Below, piece after piece: positions 17,309-26,216 of a stretch of DNA of 64,000 nt. The notes beneath the pieces are model-generated. The model was given only the letters and a program-made list of their open reading frames with translations, was not told where the DNA came from and ran no database searches. The stretch's first letter is position 1. The number at the start of each line of letters is the position of its first letter. The translations under genes and the position numbers were made by a program. The stretch is from Mesorhizobium sp. ES1-1 (GTDB lineage: Bacteria; Pseudomonadota; Alphaproteobacteria; Rhizobiales; Rhizobiaceae): contig NZ_JAIUGX010000016.1 of assembly GCF_020164785.1 (NCBI RefSeq), positions 1-64,000 of the forward strand, in the 5' to 3' direction.

Positions 17309-17356
17309 GCCCCCCTCTGTCCTGCCGGACATCTCCCCCACAAGGGGGGAGATCAG
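17309..17356. repeat. Half palindromic element (single arm)
   Basis: One arm of the element, gcccccctctgtcctgccgg followed by acatctcccccacaagggg gga. No matching inverted arm is visible within several hundred bases. It lies between the SDR start and the next gene, in a 244-base gap with no supported gene. Confidence 0.75.
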
Positions 17357-17408
17357 TCTCGTCGCCGGTTTTGCTGATTGTCAGGGTCTCGAGGCACGCT
17401 TTATCGGC

Positions 17409-18029
17409 CTACTGGGTGCAGGCGGAGAAGGCTTCGCCAGGATTCCAGTCGCGGAACGCGACGGTTCTTCCTGCGACGGAAACGGTCTTGTGCCTGGTGG
17501 TGCCGTCGGGCTGTTTCTTGCTGCTGGTGCCTTTGCCGGTCAGGACGTTCAAGTCGCAGGCGCTGGCGACATTGTCCTGCTGGAAATCCTCGGAATCGTA
17601 AGCGAAGCCGGCGACGATGAAATTCCCATCGCGGTAGGCGATGGTCAGCGTCTGGTTGGTGCGCTCGCTGCCCTGCGGCAGCGCCGGCAGATAGACTTTG
17701 ATCGAGCCTTTCGGCAGCAGGGTCAGCTCCGGCTCGGTGTCCGAATTGCCATAGCCCGGCCGGTCATAGCCGTTCCACTCGGCGTCGACCTGCTCGTGCA
17801 CGATCTCGACGGGCTTGAGATAATTGTGCTCCTTGTCCCGGAGGAAGAAGTGGATGTCCATCGGGTCGGTCGGCTCCGTCTCGACGACCATGACCAAGTC
17901 GGAGGCGCCGTCGCCGTTGAAATCGCCGGTCAGCGCGGTGATGATCTTGCGGGTTTCGATCGGTTCGGCGAAGCCGGTTGCGGGCAGGGCGATCGCGAGC
18001 AGGGCGAGGGCGAGGCGGATACAGATCAT
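17409..18029 (-). CDS. Exported hypothetical protein with FG-GAP-like loop
   Basis: 206 residues. A signal peptide (ICIRLALALLAIALPATGFA) is followed by TGDFNGDGASDLVMVVE, a calcium-loop pattern typical of FG-GAP/VCBS beta-propeller blades. Only one such loop is present, so it is not a full propeller. Two cysteines lie near the C-terminus (ASACDLNV and FSACTQ) and could form a disulfide. Probably periplasmic. No named family recognised. Confidence 0.8.
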   Translation of the reverse strand: MICIRLALALLAIALPATGFAEPIETRKIITALTGDFNGDGASDLVMVVETEPTDPMDIHFFLRDKEHNYLKPVEIVHEQVDAEWNGYDRPGYGNSDTEPELTLLPKGSIKVYLPALPQGSERTNQTLTIAYRDGNFIVAGFAYDSEDFQQDNVASACDLNVLTGKGTSSKKQPDGTTRHKTVSVAGRTVAFRDWNPGEAFSACTQ

Positions 18030-18140
18030 GGGATGGCTTGGCCTCGGCGATGGCGACAGCCTCTTTGGTACAGCACGGCGGGGAAGGGCGCCAGCGCTGC
18101 CGCAACAGCCCCGGCTTGCGCGGGCAAAGCCGATGGCAGT

Positions 18141-18485
18141 CTAGTCCGTCTGCGCGCTCGCCAGCACCACGAGGTTTCCATCGGGGTCGTGCATGCGCAC
18201 GATATGCACATAATCGGCTTGCTCGATCGGACCCGGCTCCAGTCCGGCGTCCGCCAGCCTGCGCCGTTCGGGCACCAGCGGCAGAACGCCCAGCGTCAGC
18301 GTCGAGGTGCCGGCCTTGTCCCTGTCTTCGAACAGCTGCACCTCGGCGCTGTCGGTGAATTGCCATTCGGCCAGGCCCGGCATCGGCCGCCGCAAAGGCG
18401 GCTTGCCGAAGAGCTTGCCGTACCAGACGATGCTGGCTTCGAGGTCGGAACAACTGACATGAGCAAAAATCGTGTGGATTGCCAT
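18141..18485 (-). CDS. VOC / glyoxalase-fold protein
   Basis: 114 residues, one vicinal-oxygen-chelate unit: IFAHVSCSDLEASIVWYGKL at the start, AEWQF and VQLFEDRDKAG in the middle, and a final VHIVRMHDPDGNLVVLA with the usual metal-ligand strand. Likely works as a dimer. Substrate unknown. A gaggtctgcg ribosome site precedes the ATG. Confidence 0.88.
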   Translation of the reverse strand: MAIHTIFAHVSCSDLEASIVWYGKLFGKPPLRRPMPGLAEWQFTDSAEVQLFEDRDKAGTSTLTLGVLPLVPERRRLADAGLEPGPIEQADYVHIVRMHDPDGNLVVLASAQTD

Positions 18486-18675
18486 CGCAGACCTCGTGCA
18501 GGAATGTCTTGTGGCTTTAACGCAGCGGCAGGCTCCGCGTTGCCTTTTCGGATGTGGGCAAGCTTGGCTGCTGACGGAACCTGACAGCGCCGTATGCCAT
18601 TGTGCGGGCTAGCCTCGACTGGGCGATGGTGAGAACAATGGATTGCGTAGTGAAGGACGGGGAGAGGATCGACTG

Positions 18676-19275
18676 ATGGCGCCGGTCAAGGTCGATCCCG
18701 ACAGGGTGCATGAATTTCCCGACGCCGCCAGTTTCCGTGCCTGGCTCAGCCGGCATCATGCCACGGAAAGCGAAGTGTGGATCAAGGTGCACAAGGTGCG
18801 CTCCGGGCTGAAAGCGATCACGCCGAAGGAAGCCATCGATGTCGCGCTGTGCTTCGGCTGGATCGACGCCGTGCGCAAGGGGCTGGACGACAAGAGCTTC
18901 CTGCAACGCTACACGCCGCGCGGCAAGAAGAGCATATGGAGCCGGATCAATGTCGACAATGTCGCGCGGCTGATCGCCGAGGACCGCATGACCGAGCATG
19001 GGCTGAGAGAGGTCGAGGCGGCCAAGGCCGACGGGCGCTGGGCGCGCGCCTATGGCAGCGGCAAGGAGATGAAGATCCCCGACGATCTGCAGGCGGCCAT
19101 CGACGCCGAGCCGGCGGCCAGGGAGATGCTGGGCAAGCTCAGCGCGCAGAACCGCTTCGCGCTCGCCTTCCGCGTCCACAATCTGAAGACCGAGGCCGGC
19201 CGCAAGAAGAAGATCGAGACCTTCGTGGCGATGCTGAAGCGCGGCGACACCATCTATCCCCAAGGCAAAAAATAG
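18676..19275 (+). CDS. YdeI/OmpD-associated family protein
   Basis: 199 residues. FPDAASFRAWLSRHHATESE VWIKVHK, then ITPKEAIDVALCFGWIDAVR, YTPRGKKSIWSRIN and the C-terminal KKIETFVAMLKRGDTIYP match the YdeI family, widespread and of unclear biochemical role (linked in E. coli to peptide resistance). Cytoplasmic. I start at ATG 18676 because it opens just before the conserved region. Confidence 0.9.
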   Translation: MAPVKVDPDRVHEFPDAASFRAWLSRHHATESEVWIKVHKVRSGLKAITPKEAIDVALCFGWIDAVRKGLDDKSFLQRYTPRGKKSIWSRINVDNVARLIAEDRMTEHGLREVEAAKADGRWARAYGSGKEMKIPDDLQAAIDAEPAAREMLGKLSAQNRFALAFRVHNLKTEAGRKKKIETFVAMLKRGDTIYPQGKK

Positions 19276-19323
19276 AGGCCCTTCATGCGCCCGAGTGCGG
19301 ACTAGTGCTTTCCCATGGGGGCG

Positions 19324-19887
19324 CTACAGGCTGGCGCCGGCGAGGATGATGCCGAAGCCGGCGAGGCAGATGGCGCTGGTCCGGCGCAAGGCGCGGCGTC
19401 CGAGCAGGCTTGATCCGGTGCGCCGCACCAACACGCCGACGGCGAGCCAAGCCGCGCCTGCAAGCGCGACCAGCACGGCAATAATGGCCAGCAGGCTGGC
19501 CGTCATGTCATCGGACTGGACCAGCAGGGCGACGATCATCGCCTTGGGGTTGAGCAGCGTGGTCACGAGCACCTGCCTCACCGTGACCAGCCCGGTCTCG
19601 GCGTCGTCGTCATCGTTTGCGCTCCAGACGCGGTAAGCCAGCCATAGCAGCCACACAACAGCACCGGCACGCAAGAGGGAAGGCGGCGCGGCCAGATTGA
19701 AGGCCGGGACAATCGCGGCAAGCCCTGCCATCGCCAGGATCACCGCCATATAGGCGAGCACGACCGCCGTCAGCATGGGCACGGTGCGCCGTGCCCCGGA
19801 CGAGACGGTCGAGAAGGCCAGCATGATGTTGGTCGGCCCCGGCGTCAGCAGCAAACCGCCCAAGGCCAGGAGATCAAGGTCAAGCAT
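19324..19887 (-). CDS. LysE-family membrane exporter
   Basis: 187 residues and about six membrane segments. GGLLLTPGPTNIMLAF near the start is the LysE/RhtB signature, and LLNPKAMIVALL is the second conserved loop. Family members export amino acids or other small molecules; the substrate here is not determined. A gagga ribosome site lies upstream of the ATG. Confidence 0.88.
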   Translation of the reverse strand: MLDLDLLALGGLLLTPGPTNIMLAFSTVSSGARRTVPMLTAVVLAYMAVILAMAGLAAIVPAFNLAAPPSLLRAGAVVWLLWLAYRVWSANDDDDAETGLVTVRQVLVTTLLNPKAMIVALLVQSDDMTASLLAIIAVLVALAGAAWLAVGVLVRRTGSSLLGRRALRRTSAICLAGFGIILAGASL

Positions 19888-20227
19888 GCCGGTCCTCGGT
19901 GGTGTCGATGAGGCAGAGAGTTAGAAAAGGCCAGCGCCGGGCGAAACCCGTCGTCCAACCGGGCGGGTAAGCGCCCCGGCGGAGGCAGGGCGCGCCGCTG
20001 TGGGTTCATAGCGCGATTCGAGAAGCGTCGATAAGTCTCTGGTGTTGCTACGATATCGCGCTTTCTTGGCTGCGGGTCCAGCCATACGGGGAGAGGGCGG
20101 CCCTCGTAGGAACAGTACTGCTGTGGAGGAGATCGGCCCTCTGCGGCGCTGGTGCCTCTTCCTTTGCCGCCGTGCTTCGCGTATGGCGCCGGGCAGATCC
20201 TCTCATCCCAGTTTGGCCGGACACCGC
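19888..20227. other. Gene-free stretch upstream of the ABC-F gene
   Basis: About 340 bases between the start of the LysE gene (-) and the start of the ABC-F gene (+). It must hold both promoters. The ABC-F frame stays open back to 20042 but with no homology. I see several GC-rich short dyads (for example gccggg...ccccggc near 19935-19980) and no recognisable RNA gene. Confidence 0.5.
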
Positions 20228-21850
20228 ATGATCAGACTTGAAAGCATCAGCAAGCAGAACGGCCGCCAGCTCGTGTTCATCGAGGCGTCGGCGGCGCTGC
20301 AGAAGGGCGAGAAGATCGGTCTCGTCGGGCCGAACGGCGCCGGCAAGACGACGCTGTTTCGCATGATCACCGGGCAAGAGCAGCCCGACGAAGGCCAGGT
20401 GCAGGTCGATCGCGGTGTCACCATCGGCTATTTCAGCCAGGATGTCGGCGACATGGAAGGCCATAGCGCTGTCGCCGAAGTCATGAACGGCGCCGGGCCG
20501 GTGAGTGAGGTGGCAGCCGAGATGGCGGAACTGGAAGCGGCGATGGCCGATCCGGATCAAGCCGACCGGATGGATGAGATCATCGAGAAATATGGCGAGG
20601 CCCAGCACCGTTTCGAGGAACTGGACGGCTATGCGCTCGACGGCCGCGCGCGTGAGGTGCTGGACGGCCTCGGCTTCAGCCAGGAGATGATGGACGGCGA
20701 TGTCGGCAAGCTTTCCGGCGGCTGGAAGATGCGCGTGGCGCTGGCCCGGATCCTTCTGATGCGGCCCGACGTGATGCTGCTCGACGAACCTTCCAACCAT
20801 CTCGACCTTGAAAGCCTGATCTGGCTGGAATCCTTCCTCAAGGGCTATGATGGCGCGCTCCTGATGACCTCGCACGACCGCGAGTTCATGAACCGCATCG
20901 TCAACAAGATCGTCGAGATCGACGCCGGGTCGCTGACGGCCTATTCCGGCAATTACGAGTTCTACCAGCAGCAGCGGGCGATCGCCGACAAGCAGCAGCA
21001 GGCGCAGTTCGAGCGCCAGCAGGCTATGCTGGCCAAGGAGATCGCCTTCATCGAGCGGTTCAAGGCGCGCGCCTCGCATGCCGCCCAGGTGCAGAGCCGG
21101 GTCAAGAAGCTCGACAAGATCGACCGCGTCGAGCCGCCGAAGCGCCGGCAGACGGTAAGCTTCGACTTCCAGCCCGCGCCGCGCTGCGGCGAGGATGTCG
21201 TGACGCTGAAGAACGTGCACAAGGGCTATGGCAGCCGCACCATCTATGAGGGGCTGGATTTCCAGGTCCGCCGGCGCGAGCGCTGGTGCATCATGGGCGT
21301 CAACGGCGCCGGCAAGTCGACGCTGCTGAAGCTGGTTGCGGGGGCTTCCGAACCCGATACGGGCACGGTGGCGCGCGGCCCAAGCGTCAAGATGGGCTAT
21401 TTCGCCCAGCATGCGATGGAATTGCTGGAAGGCGAACGCACCGTGTTCCAGACGCTGGAAGACGCTTTCCCCCAGGCGGGGCAGGCGCCGCTGCGGGCCC
21501 TGGCCGGCTGCTTCGGCTTTTCCGGCGACGAAATCGAGAAGCGCTGCCGGGTGTTGTCAGGCGGCGAGAAGGCGCGGCTGGTCATGGCGCTTATGCTGTT
21601 CGACCCACCCAATCTGCTGGTGTTGGACGAGCCGACCAACCACCTCGACATCGCCACCAAGGAGATGCTGATCACGGCGCTTGCGCAGTATGAAGGCACA
21701 ATGCTGTTCGTCTCGCACGACCGCCATTTTCTCGCAGCACTCTCCAACCGCGTACTGGAACTGACGCCCGAGGGGATCCACACCTATGGCGGCGGCTATA
21801 CGGAATATGTCGAGCGGACCGGGCAGGAAGCGCCGGGGCTCAGGAGCTGA
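20228..21850 (+). CDS. ABC-F family ATPase
   Basis: 540 residues with two ABC cassettes and no membrane segments, the ABC-F layout of ribosome-associated factors. Cassette 1: GLVGPNGAGKTT (34-42), LSGGWKMRVALARILL, VMLLDEPSNHLD. A charged linker (QQAMLAKEIAFIERFKARAS) follows. Cassette 2: GVNGAGKSTLLKL, LSGGEKARLVMALML, LLVLDEPTNHLD. The first Walker B neighbour reads PSNH, as in some ABC-F proteins. Likely acts on translation; exact subfamily uncertain. Followed by three tandem hairpins. Confidence 0.93.
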   Translation: MIRLESISKQNGRQLVFIEASAALQKGEKIGLVGPNGAGKTTLFRMITGQEQPDEGQVQVDRGVTIGYFSQDVGDMEGHSAVAEVMNGAGPVSEVAAEMAELEAAMADPDQADRMDEIIEKYGEAQHRFEELDGYALDGRAREVLDGLGFSQEMMDGDVGKLSGGWKMRVALARILLMRPDVMLLDEPSNHLDLESLIWLESFLKGYDGALLMTSHDREFMNRIVNKIVEIDAGSLTAYSGNYEFYQQQRAIADKQQQAQFERQQAMLAKEIAFIERFKARASHAAQVQSRVKKLDKIDRVEPPKRRQTVSFDFQPAPRCGEDVVTLKNVHKGYGSRTIYEGLDFQVRRRERWCIMGVNGAGKSTLLKLVAGASEPDTGTVARGPSVKMGYFAQHAMELLEGERTVFQTLEDAFPQAGQAPLRALAGCFGFSGDEIEKRCRVLSGGEKARLVMALMLFDPPNLLVLDEPTNHLDIATKEMLITALAQYEGTMLFVSHDRHFLAALSNRVLELTPEGIHTYGGGYTEYVERTGQEAPGLRS

Positions 21851-21858
21851 ATGGCAAG

Positions 21859-22013
21859 GGCGATGCCAGCGAAGCCGGCACCGCCCTTTGTCTTTAGCTG
21901 AAGCAACGGCGGCGATGCCAGCGAAGCCGGCACCGCCCTTTGTCTTTAACTGAAATAACGGCGGCGATGCTAGCGGAGCCGGCACCGCCCTTTGTCTTAG
22001 CTCGAATAACGGC
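21859..22013. repeat. Three tandem 52-bp units, terminator-like
   Basis: Units start at 21859, 21911 and 21963, exactly 52 bases apart. Each has an imperfect hairpin ggcgatgcc-agcgaagcc-ggcaccgcc followed by ctttgtctt(t). The third unit has a few changes (gctagcggagcc). The array fills the gap between the ABC-F stop (21850) and the stop of the convergent gene (22015). Probably an expanded terminator. Confidence 0.85.
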
Positions 22014-22014
22014 C

Positions 22015-22454
22015 TTACTCGAACGAGATGGCCATGCCGCTCAAGTCGGCGTTGACCTGCAGACCGACCTGCTTGCCTGACAGTTCGAGTGCGCGCCCTT
22101 GTCGTTGGTCATGAGGATCACCTGGGCGCCCTTGCCGATCGTGCCGCCGCCGCCGGCCGCTCCATAGACGCCGGTCACGTCGCGGGCGCGCCTGATATGG
22201 CGTACCGTGCCGCGGAAATAGGTCTTGGACACGCCGAAGGCGAGGCCGCCGGACACGGCGCCGATCGAGATCGGGTAGCTCTTGCCGTGGAAGGTGAAGG
22301 TGCCCTTGCCGCCGGAGCCGCCCACGAAGAAGGCCGCCTTGTAGACGGCGAAGCGGATCGTGCCGCTGTCGGCATGCGCTGCGCTGGCAAAGCCGATGCC
22401 GGCGGTGGCGATGGCGGCGACCGCGATCTTACGAAATCCCGACGAAATGTTCAT
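22015..22454 (-). pseudogene. Exported protein gene with a frameshift (DUF1134/EipA-like)
   Basis: A signal peptide and beta-rich domain: ADSGTIRFAVYKAAFFVGGS, GTFTFHGKSYPISIGAVSGG, GVYGAAGGGGTIGKGAQVIL MTNDKGA. As read, the frame then goes to HSNCQASRSVCRS and stops at 22041. One missing base near 22091-22095 restores LELSGKQVGLQVNADLSGMA ISFE with a stop at 22015-22017, which fits the rest of the domain. The pattern resembles DUF1134/EipA envelope proteins; that similarity is by eye. Either a recent frameshift mutation or a sequencing error. Confidence 0.75.
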
Positions 22455-22677
22455 GATGATAGCTCCTGGTATCGCCTCTTACCCGGCCGGGCTCGTCAGC
22501 GTCTTACGAAAGTCAAACGCAACAGTCTCGACCGTCAATGGTTCCAGCCTGGCGTGGTCACTCCGGCGTGACCAAAGGCGGCCGACTGTCCTGTTGCCGC
22601 CCGCTGATCGTCGAGTGCCGTGCTTGTGGGCAGGCGAGTTCCGTGTAGTGTCGCATCGTGTTGGGAAAGGCTTCGGC

Positions 22678-23031
22678 ATGAGAATCGCACTATCCGCCGC
22701 AGTGGCGGCGACATTGGCCGGATGCGCGACATCGCCGGTCGACTATGGGACGTCGCTTTCGCAGCAAGACCCGAAATTTGCATCGCCCGAATGCCAGCAC
22801 GCGCGGACCGCGGCTGCCGACTATGCCGCCCGCGAGAAGACGCATCCAGGCTGGGCCTTCGTCGCGCTCGGCCCATACGGGATGGGCATCCTGGCGGCGA
22901 CCAAGGAGGCCGAACAGAAGCAACGCAGACTGTTCGCCCGCGACGTCCATCTGCAATGCTCCAGCCTGCCGCTGCCGAAGCAATTGCAGGGCGATTTGAA
23001 CCCGGCGGGCGCGCAGACGAAATACCCGTAG
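22678..23031 (+). CDS. Small lipoprotein
   Basis: 117 residues. MRIALSAAVAATLAGCATSP has a clear lipobox (L-A-G-C) so the mature protein starts at Cys16. The rest (PECQHARTAAADYAAREKTH, YGMGILAATKEAEQKQRRLF, VHLQCSSLP) is a short helical domain with two further cysteines. Function unknown. The frame extends upstream without a signal peptide, so I start at ATG 22678. Confidence 0.85.
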   Translation: MRIALSAAVAATLAGCATSPVDYGTSLSQQDPKFASPECQHARTAAADYAAREKTHPGWAFVALGPYGMGILAATKEAEQKQRRLFARDVHLQCSSLPLPKQLQGDLNPAGAQTKYP

Positions 23032-23157
23032 CCGACGCGGAGCAAACCCTCGGCCCGCTGGCCGCCCCAAGCCATTGCCAGGATCATGGGTGGCCTCGCG
23101 ACATCATTCTGCCAAGAATTCCCAGGAAGCGTTCATACCTCGGTCGGGGGATGTGTC

Positions 23158-24138
23158 TTGCGAAAAACGATAGCGGTCACGGCTGCGCTGGCGGCGCTTG
23201 TCGTGTTGTCGGCCTCATGGTTCGTTTGGGAGAGAAACGGCGCCTATGGGTTGAACGTCCTTCTGCGGCGCGGCGGAAGTTACTGGATCACGGTCGACCG
23301 CGACGATGCGCGCCTCTCGCCGGCGATGCGGCTCGCCCTGCAGCCCTCCATCCCCGAGGCGACCGCCGGGGCGAGTTCGTGGAGCGAAGTGGAGCCGGGA
23401 TTCGAAGCGGCCGAGATACCGGTAATCGCCGATGCGCGGGAAGTCGACCGCCTCTATCTCTACCGGTTCGATCCGGCGAAATTCCGCTTCGTCGCCCGTA
23501 ACGAGCCCGATGGAGGCAAGGACATCGACCAGTGGGAGCGCGCGCTTCGCCCTGATGACAAGGGAGGCACGGTGCTGATCGTCAATGGCAGCTATTTCGG
23601 CCTCAAGGGTGAGGCGGACACGCCTTTGGTGAGCAATGGGACCCGGCTTGGACCTCGTGACTATGACGCGAAGGCGGGGGCCTGGGCCGCCGATGCGTCC
23701 GGCACCCACGTCGTCGATCTGAGCAATCGCGACTGGCGTCCGTTGCTGGAGCACGCGGACAACGCCATGGTTTCCTATCCGCTACTCGTCGGCGAGGATG
23801 GCCGCAACGCTGTCAGGGCCAAAAGCAAGTGGTTGGCCAATCGCACATTCATCGCAGAGGACCGGCAGGGTCGCATCCTTGTCGGTTCGACCAGGGATGC
23901 GTTCTTCTCGCTGGACAGGCTGGCCGATTTCCTGCTCGCGTCGAAGCTCGACCTCAAGACGGCGTTGAACCTCGATGGCGGGCCGATTGCCTGTCTCAGC
24001 GTGCGAGCGGGCAGCTATAGGCTGAAGCACTATGCGCGCTGGGAAGCGCAAGTCACGGATGACAAGGTGTCTCTGCTGCAGGCACCGCTGGACGTGCCTT
24101 GGGGAATGCCTGTCGTGCTCACCGTGGAACGGAGATAG
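23158..24138 (+). CDS. Phosphodiester glycosidase (NAGPA) domain protein
   Basis: About 326 residues. An N-terminal membrane segment (RKTIAVTAALAALVVLSASW FVW) is followed by a NAGPA-type domain: VLIVNGSYFGLKGEADTPLV, AMVSYPLLVGEDG, NRTFIAEDRQGRILVGSTRD, and DLKTALNLDGGPIACLSV. These enzymes remove sugar phosphodiester caps; bacterial substrates are mostly unknown. Probably membrane-anchored, facing the periplasm. I prefer the TTG at 23158 (ggggg upstream, start right at the signal anchor); an ATG at 23086 would add 24 residues. Confidence 0.85.
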   Translation: MRKTIAVTAALAALVVLSASWFVWERNGAYGLNVLLRRGGSYWITVDRDDARLSPAMRLALQPSIPEATAGASSWSEVEPGFEAAEIPVIADAREVDRLYLYRFDPAKFRFVARNEPDGGKDIDQWERALRPDDKGGTVLIVNGSYFGLKGEADTPLVSNGTRLGPRDYDAKAGAWAADASGTHVVDLSNRDWRPLLEHADNAMVSYPLLVGEDGRNAVRAKSKWLANRTFIAEDRQGRILVGSTRDAFFSLDRLADFLLASKLDLKTALNLDGGPIACLSVRAGSYRLKHYARWEAQVTDDKVSLLQAPLDVPWGMPVVLTVERR

Positions 24139-24190
24139 CGTCCGCACGAATTGAGCACTGATCGGGCATCAAGACGCGAAGCAGCTCCAT

Positions 24191-24907
24191 CTAGCGCAGC
24201 AGCCCATCCGCCTCGAAATTGTCCCAGCCCTCGAGCTTTGGCGGCAGGCCGTCATCCTTTGCCGATTTTCGGGCCGTGCCGGCCTTGCGCTCGCGCTTGC
24301 CTGCCCGCGTCAGCGCCGCCTTGCCGGCGCCGCGCCGCCTGTTCTCGGTGACCTCCAGCGCATCCGCCTCCCGCCAGCTTGTCGCCAGGTCGCGGTCGAG
24401 AATGTCCTCGACATGGCGCGGATCGAAGACGTGGAAGGTGACGGATTTGGATCGCCCGCGCATCTTGACGGTGCGCGTGCCGATGCTTTTGAGGCGACCA
24501 TCGCGCAGCCATTTGTGGCGCTCGCGGGCGGAGATGGTGAGGATGTCCTCCGCCTCACGGGGCAGGATGGCTAGGGTTTCGACACCCTGCAAAATGCGCG
24601 AGATCGTTGCCGAGGCGGCCTCGAACGCGTCCGCGTCGGTCTTCAGCATACGCAGCACGACCCGGCCCGTCTCTGCCTTGGCGAATTTCCTGACCGCCCA
24701 GGGCAGGCGGGCCCGGAGCTCGCGCTCGATCCCCTTCAGGCGCACGGCGGAACCGAGCGTCGCCGATGGCGGCAGCGGCCATTCGGCAACCAGTGTCGTG
24801 GCGCTGCTTTCGCCACTCCCGGTTGCGGGAGCAGGGGCGGGAGCGATTTTCGCGGCCAGCCCGCCCACAAGCTTTCGGAGGGAACCGCGCTTCTTCTTGT
24901 CCGCCAT
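24191..24907 (-). CDS. Hypothetical protein, basic, helical DNA-binding-like
   Basis: 238 residues. Lys/Arg-rich ends flank a middle region of heptad-like helices (RLKGIERELRARLPWAVRKF). Around residues 120-180, AILPREAEDILTISARERHK WLRDGRLKSIGTRTVKMRGR followed by FHVFDPRHVEDIL resembles a winged-helix or excisionase-type reader. No enzyme motif. Start ATG 24907 (MADKKKRG). I do not recognise a named family. Confidence 0.75.
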   Translation of the reverse strand: MADKKKRGSLRKLVGGLAAKIAPAPAPATGSGESSATTLVAEWPLPPSATLGSAVRLKGIERELRARLPWAVRKFAKAETGRVVLRMLKTDADAFEAASATISRILQGVETLAILPREAEDILTISARERHKWLRDGRLKSIGTRTVKMRGRSKSVTFHVFDPRHVEDILDRDLATSWREADALEVTENRRRGAGKAALTRAGKRERKAGTARKSAKDDGLPPKLEGWDNFEADGLLR

Positions 24908-24932
24908 GTTCCTTTTCTCGCCGCGCGCCTGA

Positions 24933-25169
24933 ACAGAGAACCGCGAGCGGGCTCCAACAGTTCCCTGGCATGCGCGGCACGATGGTGAGCTCTTCACCGC
25001 CTACGGCCCGACCGATCAGCAGAGCGAGGATCGGGCGATCCGCACGAAGGCCTTGGCCGGCAAGCATGTCGGCGTCATCGCCTGGAGCAGGGATGCTGAC
25101 CCGGCGCTAGGCGATTATGGCCCGCCCGCGACCCTGTTCCAGAGCGGCGAGGTGCCCGATATGGAATAA
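24933..25169 (+). pseudogene. C-terminal gene remnant without a start
   Basis: An open stretch of 78 codons with no plausible start codon. Its protein, RHDGELFTAYGPTDQQSEDR then AIRTKALAGKHVGVIAWSRD and YGPPATLFQSGEVPDME, has the composition of a real soluble protein and high-GC coding bias, unlike the other frames. It ends in TAA at 25167. It looks like the end of a gene whose 5' part was lost. Family not identified. Confidence 0.4.
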
Positions 25170-25316
25170 GCGCGCCCAGGCAAATCTTGCCAACGAACTG
25201 CTTGAAAGATTCTGGTCCCTTTCTGAACGCTTGGCGTTGAAGTCTCATGTGCTTAGCTCGAATGTCCCCAATGTGGCGAAGCGAATGTTCCTCGGGCTCT
25301 CTACGCCGCCCCGCTG

Positions 25317-26117
25317 CTAGATCAGTGGGAGCGTGTTGATAAAATCGTGCTGCGGGACGCATTCATTTCTTGGATCGTCTTCGAAATTCTTAGGAGGAAG
25401 CAGTTCAAAGCGAAGCTTCTTCGCGCTCCAATTGTAAACGGTTTTTTCTACATCGTTTTGAACGATTAGGACGCCGTGAAAGAACCACCAAAATGAATCT
25501 CTATAACCTGTCCTAGTCGTGTAAAAGGATAGGCCGCGCAAGTTCGCCAGACTGGAAACAGGTTTACGATCCCCGTGCAACGCAATGCAGTATGGCCTAG
25601 CGCTACTCATTGCTCGCGCCGATGCGACAAGCATGCCACCTGCGGCCAGCGACCAAGTTGCAGCGATTGCCGGTATGATCATCAAGGCAATTGTGGACAG
25701 CCCCATGGGAGAATGAATATCGCCACGGCACAGAACAAGGAAAGATGCTAATACTGCTATGGTAAGGGTTGCACCGTGCATAAATACAACGTGTCCGCCT
25801 GCTCCAGAAAGGCCGGCTGCGACCAGGGTCAATAGCAGACCTACTACAAACGTTATATAAGCAAATAGCAGTGCGCTAGTTTTCGTCAGCCGCAGTGGTG
25901 TGAGACGAACCATTGACGCTACTATAGGAAATATAGGCGCGAGTTTGACGCACCATATCAGAATTGAAACTCTAGGCACACCCCCATCTACTGGGGGCCA
26001 ACGCTTAAACCAGGTAATATCGACGTAGCCGAGAGCAATCAGCACCGAGAGAGCCGCGAGGATTGACCAGTGCAAAATGTTTTTTGATGGTGGGACGCGA
26101 TCAATAGACATGCCCAT
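25317..26117 (-). CDS. Low-GC multi-pass membrane protein, unknown
   Basis: About 266 residues. Membrane segments lie near residues 18-34, 60-75, 90-112, 122-140 and 148-168 (LHWSILAALSVLIALGYV, SALLFAYITFVVGLLLTLVA, TLTIAVLASFLVLC and so on), followed by a soluble C-terminal ~90 residues (FYTTRTGYRDSFWWFFHGVL IVQND). Codon use and base composition are clearly more AT-rich than the flanking genes, and remnants lie on both sides, so the gene was probably acquired. ATGs at 26126, 26117 and 26111 are all possible; spacing from an agg favours 26117. Function unknown. Confidence 0.75.
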   Translation of the reverse strand: MGMSIDRVPPSKNILHWSILAALSVLIALGYVDITWFKRWPPVDGGVPRVSILIWCVKLAPIFPIVASMVRLTPLRLTKTSALLFAYITFVVGLLLTLVAAGLSGAGGHVVFMHGATLTIAVLASFLVLCRGDIHSPMGLSTIALMIIPAIAATWSLAAGGMLVASARAMSSARPYCIALHGDRKPVSSLANLRGLSFYTTRTGYRDSFWWFFHGVLIVQNDVEKTVYNWSAKKLRFELLPPKNFEDDPRNECVPQHDFINTLPLI

Positions 26118-26216
26118 ACCTGACATCCTGTTATTGTATGCGCAACGGTTGCTACGCCTACGACGTCAACTTTCTGCAGCGAAACCGTAGCGCAGCTTGT
26201 CCTCGCTTGGCTTTCC

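Noticed and set aside
20042-20227. N-terminal extension of the ABC-F gene
   Set aside because: Open by chance; ABC-F proteins start right before MIRLESIS-type sequence.
19888-20227. Possible structured RNA (4.5S, 6S or similar) before the ABC-F gene
   Set aside because: I looked for conserved SRP or 6S core sequence and did not find it.
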